Assembly (NCBI GenBank): GCA_903898975.1
Contig: CAIUHT010000608.1
Location: 1-6,834, forward strand
Reading direction: 5' to 3'
Origin: an uncultured Planctomycetaceae bacterium
Lineage (GTDB): Bacteria; Planctomycetota; Planctomycetia; Planctomycetales; Planctomycetaceae
DNA: 6,834 bases
Part shown: positions 1 through 4,894 of the stretch, piece by piece
How the letters are laid out: each line of letters opens with the position of its first letter
Position numbering within the stretch: position 1 is the stretch's first letter
Program-made: the position numbers and the translations under genes
The notes under the pieces: model-generated
What the model saw: the letters and a program-made list of their open reading frames with translations, nothing else
What the model was told of the DNA's origin: nothing
Database searches by the model: none

Positions 1-234
1 GCCGGGCGGATCCTGCTCCCCCTCGATGACCCCGTCGACGACGGTCCAGGAGCCCCCGGTGCCATGGCCAATCCGCTCGGGATTCTTATGCCAGCCCGTC
101 AGGTCGCGACCGTTGAACAGCTGGCGAAAGCCAGGCTCGGCAGCCGGTTCGGGCTCAGCCCACCCCCAGGCCGACCAGCCACACAAGAGGATTGCCGAGA
201 GCAGCGACACGAGCGAGACACGGGACGACAGCAT
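1..234 (-). CDS. Secreted DUF1080 (3-keto-disaccharide hydrolase-type) protein, N-terminal fragment
   Basis: The gene reads leftward from ATG at 234-232 and is still open at the window edge, giving 78 visible residues. Residues 1-26 form a typical Sec signal peptide: Arg5, a hydrophobic core of Leu/Val/Ala/Ile, and a cleavage site after Gly-Trp-Ala at 26. The mature part begins with FRQLFNGRDLTGWHK, then GSWTVVDGVIEGE. This 'LFNG.dLtGW...w.v.dGvi' opening is the signature of the DUF1080 / 3-keto-disaccharide hydrolase family, a concanavalin-like beta-sandwich that is abundant in planctomycetes and tied to polysaccharide or sugar turnover outside the cytoplasm. A Shine-Dalgarno GGAG at 245-242, 7 bases upstream, supports the start. 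The gene follows the oxidoreductase gene by 164 bases, so it may have its own transcript. The substrate cannot be told from this fragment, and other domains may follow beyond the edge. Confidence 0.88.
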   Translation of the reverse strand, partial: MLSSRVSLVSLLSAILLCGWSAWGWAEPEPAAEPGFRQLFNGRDLTGWHKNPERIGHGTGGSWTVVDGVIEGEQDPPG

Positions 235-352
235 GGGGAGTCTCCAGAAGAGGAGGAAACACAGCGGCCAGCGGCGGGGCGCCGATTGACGGGAAACCCG
301 CGGGCAGACCTTCGTCATTCAGGGTCGGGCCACCCCCCTCGTTCGCAGGCCA

Positions 353-366
353 ACCGCCAGGGGCGG
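353..366 (-). terminator. Small GC-rich hairpin downstream of the oxidoreductase gene; possible terminator
   Basis: ACCGCC (353-358) and GGCGGT (361-366) are perfectly complementary; a realistic fold is 5 bp with a 4-base loop. An outer GGGTC (322-326) / GACCC (370-374) pair could enclose it. The hairpin lies 33 bases past the stop codon of the oxidoreductase gene and ahead of the DUF1080 gene. There is no T-run on the minus strand after it, so intrinsic termination is doubtful. Confidence 0.2.
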
Positions 367-398
367 TGTGACCCGAGAACGTGGTGATGGCAGACGCA

Positions 399-2027
399 TT
401 ACTTGGGGATGGGCAATTCCCCGCTGGAGTTCTGGTGCTGGCGACGCTCCATCACGCGTTCGATGGAGGTTCGCAGTTCGGGCACATGCGCCATGAGCGA
501 TTGGAAATCCTGCTGGCGGAGGGCGAGCAGGGTGATGGCGGTCTTCGCCTTGACGGTCGCCGCGCGGGCTTGCCGCTTGAGCACCGCCATCTCCCCAAAG
601 AACTCCCCGGCCCGCAAAGTCGCGATGGGCTGACTGGGGTCGGGAGACTGGCTGCCGAAGACCTGCGCCTCGCCCTCGAGCAGCATGTAAAAGGCGTCGC
701 CCAGGTCCCCCTCATGGAACACGACATCGCCCGGCTCGTAGTGCAGCTGGGTGAGGGAACTTCCCGTGTCGGTCTTGAGCTGCACTGTCTCGGCGGGCAG
801 CAGCAGGTCGAGAAACCACGACGCCCCCACCTTGAGCTTGCGGCTGAAGCCCGGGAGCTTCGACCAGTAGATGGTCCGCCAGGCGAGCCAGGCGGGCATG
901 CCCGAGAGGCGCACCTTGGAAAACATTTCGGCCACTGCCCGCCGGCGTCCCAGCGAACCGAGCTTGCCCAGGCCTTCGAATGTGAACGGCTTGAGCGACT
1001 GGCCCCGCCGGTTGGCGAGCAGATTGTGCGCCAGAACCACCGCTTCGCGCGTCGCATGCTGTGCCGTGGGCGGGGCAAAGCCCCCCGACGGGAGCGGAAT
1101 GAGCGCACAGTCGCCGATCGCCCAGACGTGGTCGCTCTCCAGCAGGCGGAGGTGCGGGTCGGTGCGCAACCGCCCCTTGTCCTGGCTGAGAGGCAACGCG
1201 GCGACCAGTGGGTGCGGGGCCGAGGGGACGGTCGACACCAGGGTCCGGCACGGAATCCGCTCGCCATCCTTGAGCACCGCCGCCGAGGGACTGGCGGTCG
1301 CCAGTCGCGTCTTGAGCCGGATCTCGACTCCCCGCTTCGCCAGCAGCTTTTGGGCATACTCTCCCAGCGACTGGGGCAACTCGCGGTCGAGGATCCGTTC
1401 CCCCGAGTGCAGCAGCACCACCTTCAGTTCGGCGGGGTCGCAGATGCGGCGTTCGCGCGCGAGCTTGCGCACAAAATCATTCAGCTCGGCGCAGACTTCA
1501 ACCCCCGAGAACCCTCCCCCGGCGACCACGAACGTGAGCAGCTCCGACCGCAGTTCGGGGTCATGGATGTTGGCAACTTCGTCGAACACCCGGATCAGGT
1601 GATTCCGCAGCGACAAGGCGTCGGCGAGGTTCTTGAACGGCTTGGCATGTTCGTACAGGCCGGGCATCCCGCGAAAGTCGGTGACATTCCCCAGGGCAAC
1701 CACCAGCTGGTCATAGGGAAGTTCATCGGCGCGGGGGACGAACCCGGGCTGCAGTCGCACCACCTTGCGGGCGCAATCGATCGACTCGATTTCGCGGATG
1801 TAGAGCCGGGTCTGGGGCACCATCCGATGCAACGGGCTGACGGTGTCGGTCAGCCCAATCTCTCCCGAGATCACCTCGGGAAGCATGGGATGGAAGGTGA
1901 AGTAGTTCTCGCTCGAAACCAGCGAGACCTCGACCGAGGTGTCACCCCGCAGCAGCTTCTCGAGGGCCTGGGCGGTGTAAACCCCACCAAAGCCGCCCCC
2001 CAGTATCACAATCCGATGCTTGGTCAT
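399..2027 (-). CDS. NDH-2-like FAD/NAD(P)H oxidoreductase fused to a C-terminal cyclic-nucleotide-binding domain
   Basis: This 542-residue protein has two parts. Residues 1 to about 415 match type II NADH dehydrogenases and related flavoproteins, which pass electrons from NAD(P)H through FAD to a quinone at the inner face of the membrane. The FAD Rossmann motif is GGGFGG at 10-15, the NAD(P)H Rossmann motif is AGGGFSGVE at 169-177, and the second FAD motif is AIGDCA at 303-308. The stretch around 374-412 (GMPAWLAWRTIYWSKLPGF and the following aromatic/Leu-rich segment) resembles the NDH-2 membrane-docking tail. The usual AQxAxQ quinone motif reads AQHATR at 322-327, so its second Gln is Arg and the acceptor is uncertain. 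Residues about 425-525 form a cNMP-binding domain, with a phosphate-binding cassette FGEMA at 477-481 and RAAT at 488-491; Glu479 and Arg488 are the expected ligand contacts. ATG at 2027 has GGAG 6 bases upstream. An in-frame TTG at 2066 lies inside a hairpin loop and is unlikely to be the start. The gene follows the CBS gene by 167 bases. Confidence 0.93.
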   Translation of the reverse strand: MTKHRIVILGGGFGGVYTAQALEKLLRGDTSVEVSLVSSENYFTFHPMLPEVISGEIGLTDTVSPLHRMVPQTRLYIREIESIDCARKVVRLQPGFVPRADELPYDQLVVALGNVTDFRGMPGLYEHAKPFKNLADALSLRNHLIRVFDEVANIHDPELRSELLTFVVAGGGFSGVEVCAELNDFVRKLARERRICDPAELKVVLLHSGERILDRELPQSLGEYAQKLLAKRGVEIRLKTRLATASPSAAVLKDGERIPCRTLVSTVPSAPHPLVAALPLSQDKGRLRTDPHLRLLESDHVWAIGDCALIPLPSGGFAPPTAQHATREAVVLAHNLLANRRGQSLKPFTFEGLGKLGSLGRRRAVAEMFSKVRLSGMPAWLAWRTIYWSKLPGFSRKLKVGASWFLDLLLPAETVQLKTDTGSSLTQLHYEPGDVVFHEGDLGDAFYMLLEGEAQVFGSQSPDPSQPIATLRAGEFFGEMAVLKRQARAATVKAKTAITLLALRQQDFQSLMAHVPELRTSIERVMERRQHQNSSGELPIPK

Positions 2028-2033
2028 CAGCGG

Positions 2034-2037
2034 CTCC
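2034..2037 (-). promoter_or_regulatory. Ribosome-binding site that fixes the oxidoreductase start at 2027
   Basis: GGAG on the minus strand sits 6 bases before ATG 2027-2025. It decides between this start and the in-frame TTG at 2066-2064, which would add 13 proline/arginine-rich residues and has no comparable site. With the 2027 start, the FAD-binding strand (HRIVILGGG) begins at residue 4, as is usual in the family. Confidence 0.7.
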
Positions 2038-2047
2038 AGGGGGCGAG

Positions 2048-2083
2048 GTCGCGGATGTGGGGTCAACCCACATCCCCAGCGAC
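2048..2083 (-). promoter_or_regulatory. Strong hairpin in the leader of the oxidoreductase gene
   Basis: A perfect 9-bp stem (GGATGTGGG at 2053-2061 with CCCACATCC at 2067-2075) closes a 5-base loop at 2062-2066. A second 5-bp stem, GTCGC (2048-2052) with GCGAC (2079-2083), stacks below it with a 3-base bulge at 2076-2078. The foot of the hairpin is 10 bases upstream of the GGAG site of the oxidoreductase. A separate 7-bp inverted repeat, GACCGGT (2081-2087) / ACCGGTC (2099-2105), overlaps its base and could form instead. No T-run follows on the minus strand, so this is more likely an mRNA-stability, attenuation or protein-binding element than an intrinsic terminator. The function is inferred from position only. 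Confidence 0.5.
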
Positions 2084-2180
2084 CGGTATCGCCGTGACAC
2101 CGGTCGTCTTCCGTGAGGCCGAATGCGGGGCGGCCAAACCGTGCAGCCCCGCAGAACGCTCGGGCGAGCGACTGCCCAGC

Positions 2181-2206
2181 CTTACTGCCCGGCCTTACTG
2201 CCCGGC
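2181..2206. repeat. Perfect 13-bp tandem duplication across the CBS gene stop codon
   Basis: The unit CTTACTGCCCGGC occurs at 2181-2193 and again, identically, at 2194-2206. A degenerate third copy at 2168-2180 (GCGACTGCCCAGC) shares 9 of 13 bases. The second copy carries the last codons and TAA stop of the CBS protein (stop at 2197-2195), so the duplication left a second TAA 13 bases downstream in another frame. This looks like replication slippage. Confidence 0.8.
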
Positions 2207-2641
2207 CCGGCTCAGAATCGCCTTGCAGACGTCGGCCCGCGAGATCGTGCCGATCAGTTTCCCGGCATCAACCACGGGGAGCCGGCGAATCATCCGCGAG
2301 GCCATGAGGCCTGCTGCTTCGAGCAGGTTGTCGGTCGGCTTCAGGGTGATGGGGCTGGCGATGAGGATGTCGGTGAGCTTCCGCGAGCGGAGTGCCTCGG
2401 CCTTGTCGTCGAAGATGTCGGCGGCATTCAGGGCACCACCGCCCGAGGCCAGTTCATCGATCTTGGGCAGGGCGGCCCGGATCAGATCCCCCTCCGAGAG
2501 CACCCCGATGAAATTCCGGTGGTGATCGATGACCATGAGGTCCGAGGCCTGCGAGTCGGACAAGACCCGGGCGGCTTCCGAGATGGTCGCCTCCGACAGG
2601 ATGACCGTGGGATTGAGATTGACGGCGTCACGGACCTTCAT
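2195..2641 (-). CDS. Stand-alone two-CBS-domain (Bateman module) protein
   Basis: This 148-residue cytoplasmic protein consists almost entirely of a CBS pair. CBS1 spans about residues 1-58, starting with MKVRDAVNLNPTVI and ending in the ligand-site motif GVLSEGD at 46-52. CBS2 spans about 85-145, starting LTDILIASPITLKPTD and ending GTISRAD at 131-137. Both motifs follow the G-x-x-S/T-x-x-D pattern that contacts ribose and phosphate in adenine-nucleotide-binding CBS pairs. An acidic linker of about 30 residues (60-90) separates them. CBS pairs commonly bind AMP, ATP or S-adenosylmethionine and report energy state, but the ligand here is unknown. There is no catalytic, DNA-binding or membrane domain, so it would act through a partner. 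ATG at 2641 has GGGAGG 5 bases upstream; an in-frame GTG at 2683 would add 14 residues but lacks such a site. The next gene downstream is the oxidoreductase with its own nucleotide-binding domain, probably on the same transcript. Confidence 0.92.
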   Translation of the reverse strand: MKVRDAVNLNPTVILSEATISEAARVLSDSQASDLMVIDHHRNFIGVLSEGDLIRAALPKIDELASGGGALNAADIFDDKAEALRSRKLTDILIASPITLKPTDNLLEAAGLMASRMIRRLPVVDAGKLIGTISRADVCKAILSRAGQ

Positions 2642-2646
2642 GAATT

Positions 2647-2652
2647 CCTCCC
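2647..2652 (-). promoter_or_regulatory. Strong ribosome-binding site that fixes the CBS protein start at 2641
   Basis: GGGAGG on the minus strand lies 5 bases upstream of ATG 2641-2639. It is the best Shine-Dalgarno site in the window and rules out the GTG at 2683 as the preferred start. Confidence 0.75.
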
Positions 2653-2863
2653 GCAGCGGGCTCAAGTTGCATGGTGGGGCCACGGCCCACCCGATTCACC
2701 ACGGGGGCTGGCGCACCCCATCTTCTTAACAGGGACCGCCCCCCGCAACCTCTCGGGGTTCCGCCGGGACCACACTCCTCATCCGCCAGGCGACCGCCGG
2801 CCACCAGCCCTCGAAGGGGCACCAGCGACCAGCGACTGACCGCCCAAGACGGGCTGTTTCCAC

Positions 2864-2880
2864 GGGTGCGGTGGGCACCC
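2864..2880 (-). other. Short perfect hairpin near the proposed 5' end of the CBS transcript
   Basis: GGGTGC (2864-2869) and GCACCC (2875-2880) form a perfect 6-bp stem around a 5-base loop. It lies directly downstream of the candidate -10 element at 2889-2894, so if that promoter is real the hairpin would be at the extreme 5' end of the mRNA. No T-run follows. Confidence 0.25.
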
Positions 2881-2888
2881 CTGCTAAG

Positions 2889-2917
2889 GTAATACCGCAA
2901 CCACCGGTCAAAGGCAA
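2889..2917 (-). promoter_or_regulatory. Weak candidate sigma-70-type promoter for the CBS/oxidoreductase genes
   Basis: On the minus strand TTGCCT (2917-2912) and TATTAC (2894-2889) are separated by 17 bases, each matching 4 of 6 consensus positions. They sit in the least GC-rich part of the intergenic region. Initiation near 2882 would give a leader of about 240 bases before the CBS start, which is long. An overlapping TTGACC at 2911-2906 has no properly spaced -10. Planctomycete promoters are poorly characterised, so this is tentative. Confidence 0.22.
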
Positions 2918-2992
2918 ACAACCGGAGTGGCCCGATTGCAACGGTGCCCGGGAAAGCTCGCCTCTTGCGTCCAGGCTCCGCAGCCCCAGCCT

Positions 2993-3026
2993 CCGGGGAA
3001 CAGGGCACCGGGGAACAGGGCACCGG
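2993..3026. repeat. 15-bp tandem repeat just past the cytochrome operon
   Basis: The unit CCGGGGAACAGGGCA is present at 2993-3007 and identically at 3008-3022, followed by the first four bases of a third copy (3023-3026). It begins 29 bases beyond the stop codon of the last cytochrome gene. The unit length is a multiple of three, but no gene supports a coding reading. Slippage or a 3'-end processing element are both possible. Confidence 0.75.
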
Positions 3027-3054
3027 CCACGCTCCCGATCGCCACTGGCACCGG

Positions 3055-4881
3055 TCAGCGAGTTTCCACTCGAGAGGTCTTGCCTCGACCACGGTCAGCC
3101 CGGTCTCCCGCTGGCTGATCCTTCAGGCTGCGAATCCAGTCGGCAAAAACCCGCGGATCGTACTCAGCCGAGGAGCGCAGAATCTCGGTCTGATCGGCTT
3201 CATAAGCCTTGGCGAGAATCCCCTTCAGCGTCTTGTCGTCTCGCGCGTCCTCATTCTTTCGCTGCTCAGCGGGGACGTCGGTGATCCGCAGGGCAGACAT
3301 TCGGCGGGCGACATTTGGCTCAACCCCCGCAAAGCTGACCCGCACCCGGTCAAACGCGGGGGCTTTCACTTTTTCGCGGAACTGATCAAAGGCCTGCAAG
3401 TCGCGGATTTCCAGATTCTTCAGTTCGCCGGCCACCTCATCGGAATCCTCAGGCACCTCGGCGACAGTGCTCAACCCGGCGGGAGGCTGGGAGAGCAACA
3501 ACCGTTCGGCCCCGATGATCTGCAGAGCCCAGACCAATTGCCGGGCCGAGTGATAATCGGCCTCGGCCTCGGTGGCTTCGGCGAAGATCCGCTCGGAGAG
3601 GGTGTCCAACACCTCGGGAGTGACAGGCTGCGTGGAAAGCTCCCGCGCCCATTCCTGCAACTTGGCCGCGGCCCCGTCCTCGGGTGCCTGCACCACCTTC
3701 TCAAGCACCCCTCGGGATCCCAGCGGGTCCACCACGAACGCCGCACGGACGCGCTTCAGTTCGGCCTGTACGAATTCGATGCGGTCCGAGTCGGCCACCG
3801 CGACACGAGCCAGTCGTTCCGCCCATTCGAATGGTCGCAGGCGACCGAAGGGAACTCGGCTGGCAGACTTCGGCGGGAACTCAGCGAGGAAGCGCGACTG
3901 CCGGAAACCCGGATCGGCCAGATCGTGGTGACACGCCTGGCAGTCGAATTGAGCGTAGTCGGGCAGCTTGGGGGTTTCGCCGGGCTTGAGGCCCGGGCCA
4001 CTGGCCAACTGCAGGGAGGCCCGAAGGGTCATCAGGCCACCCACTCGCAGATCCCGCGTGTCACTTTCGAACGCGACCAATGGGTTCGCCTTGAGATACT
4101 CCTCACGGGTCGTCAGCAGCCCGGCATCATTGTTGTCGGCATTCTTGAACAAGACCCCTTTCTCGGTCAGCTTGCGCCAGTGCGGGGGCATCTGCTCGAG
4201 GTAGGTGGCCAGTTCAAACGACGGCAGTGGAGGATGCCCGGCGGCGTACATGGCGTGAGTGACGAACCGCCCCTGGGAATGGTCCCCCACGTGGCACGAG
4301 AGACAGACCTCCGCCTTCCGGACCGGATCGCGGAGATCGATCAGTCCCTGTTTCGTCTTGTCGCAGGCAGACAGCAAGCGCCATTCCGGCTTCTGATGAG
4401 GCTGCAGGTACACCGAACTGGGACCATGGCACGCTTCGCACGAGACACCGTCGCCCAGCCAGGACTTGCGCTTCTCGGCCGGCCCCCACTCCGGGGTCCA
4501 GCCAGCATGACAGGCGAGGCAGGCTTCGCTTTTTGCCAGTTGTCCTGCCTCCACACCGAGTTGGACCTCCATTCGCTCGGTGATTTTCGACTCGGTCAGG
4601 ATGCGATACGAGAGGCTGTGGCGATCGCTGTTCCGCGACGCTGCCGCCTCATTCAACCGACAGAACGAGCGACGCAGACTCGAGACCGCTGTGTCTGCAC
4701 TGGAGTGACAGGTAACGCACCCTTCGACCCCCTGATACTTCACCTCGGCGTCGAACTCGCACTCCTCGGCCAGCAGGGGCGCATTTCCCAGTCCCAGCAG
4801 GCACAGGCACGCCCAGAGCCAGACCGTGGACCGAGACCGGCCCCACGCGGCACTCATTCCCAACGCCATGGCACGGTTCAT
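3055..4881 (-). CDS. Exported pentaheme c-type cytochrome, long paralogue (cytochrome c554-like)
   Basis: This 608-residue protein has a signal peptide: Arg15/Arg17, then a hydrophobic run around 19-32, with cleavage probably after Ala38 (LLA|EE). Five CXXCH heme sites follow at Cys55, 121, 148, 193 and 314. Recurrent motifs are DGVSCEACHG (144-153), LQPH (159-162), AAGHP (213-217), PPHW (232-235) and CHHD (317-320). These match multiheme electron carriers of the cytochrome c554 type. Histidines outside the motifs that are shared with the neighbouring paralogue (88, 162, 215, 234, 444) are candidate distal heme ligands. Residues 320-608 lack heme sites, look helical and charged, and end in a basic tail. 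The site of action should be periplasmic; the redox partners are unknown. ATG 4881 is preceded by GAGGAA 7 bases upstream. An alternative ATG at 4896 overlaps the previous stop as ATGA but has no good ribosome-binding site and would add five residues. This is the last gene of the operon. Confidence 0.92.
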   Translation of the reverse strand: MNRAMALGMSAAWGRSRSTVWLWACLCLLGLGNAPLLAEECEFDAEVKYQGVEGCVTCHSSADTAVSSLRRSFCRLNEAAASRNSDRHSLSYRILTESKITERMEVQLGVEAGQLAKSEACLACHAGWTPEWGPAEKRKSWLGDGVSCEACHGPSSVYLQPHQKPEWRLLSACDKTKQGLIDLRDPVRKAEVCLSCHVGDHSQGRFVTHAMYAAGHPPLPSFELATYLEQMPPHWRKLTEKGVLFKNADNNDAGLLTTREEYLKANPLVAFESDTRDLRVGGLMTLRASLQLASGPGLKPGETPKLPDYAQFDCQACHHDLADPGFRQSRFLAEFPPKSASRVPFGRLRPFEWAERLARVAVADSDRIEFVQAELKRVRAAFVVDPLGSRGVLEKVVQAPEDGAAAKLQEWARELSTQPVTPEVLDTLSERIFAEATEAEADYHSARQLVWALQIIGAERLLLSQPPAGLSTVAEVPEDSDEVAGELKNLEIRDLQAFDQFREKVKAPAFDRVRVSFAGVEPNVARRMSALRITDVPAEQRKNEDARDDKTLKGILAKAYEADQTEILRSSAEYDPRVFADWIRSLKDQPAGDRADRGRGKTSRVETR

Positions 4882-4888
4882 CGTCAGG

Positions 4889-4894
4889 TTCCTC
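4889..4894 (-). promoter_or_regulatory. Ribosome-binding site overlapping the upstream stop codon (translational coupling)
   Basis: GAGGAA at 4894-4889 lies 7 bases before ATG 4881 and shares bases with the TGA stop (4895-4893) of the upstream cytochrome gene. The same stop also overlaps an ATG at 4896-4894 as ATGA. Either start puts initiation of the second pentaheme gene at the point where ribosomes finish the first, which points to coupled, roughly equal synthesis. Confidence 0.7.

Larger units (their letters stand above)
2642..3054. other. Intergenic stretch of 413 bases without a convincing gene
   Basis: This lies between the end of the cytochrome operon (stop at 3055) and the start of the CBS gene (2641). 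Open frames cross it on both strands, but their products are Arg/Pro/Gly-rich, have no recognisable domain and extend out of phase into the real genes. What it does contain is the 15-bp tandem repeat at 2993-3026, a weak candidate promoter at 2889-2917, a 6-bp hairpin at 2864-2880 and the CBS ribosome-binding site. The segment 2881-2921 is the least GC-rich part, which is where a promoter would be expected. I see no tRNA or CRISPR repeats, and no known riboswitch that I can name. Confidence 0.7.

Noticed and set aside
235..398. Intrinsic terminator with U-tract after the oxidoreductase gene
   Set aside because: Only a small hairpin (353-366) is present and there is no T-run, so it is listed at low confidence only.
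2028..2066. TTG start at 2066 for the oxidoreductase
   Set aside because: It lies in the loop of the leader hairpin with no ribosome-binding site and adds a Pro/Arg-rich stub, while ATG 2027 has GGAG at proper spacing.
381..2525. A 714-codon open frame on the plus strand opposite the oxidoreductase and CBS genes
   Set aside because: It lies antisense to two genes with clear domains, has no recognisable motif, and runs across the gap between them. In GC-rich DNA the opposite strand of a real gene often lacks stops.
2726..2941. A 71-codon minus-strand frame in the same gap
   Set aside because: It has no ribosome-binding site, no recognisable sequence, and covers the candidate promoter region.
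2628..3092. A 154-codon minus-strand frame across the gap between the cytochrome operon and the CBS gene
   Set aside because: It overlaps the end of one real gene and the start of another in a different frame, its product is Arg/Gly/Trp-rich without a domain, and it includes translated tandem repeats.
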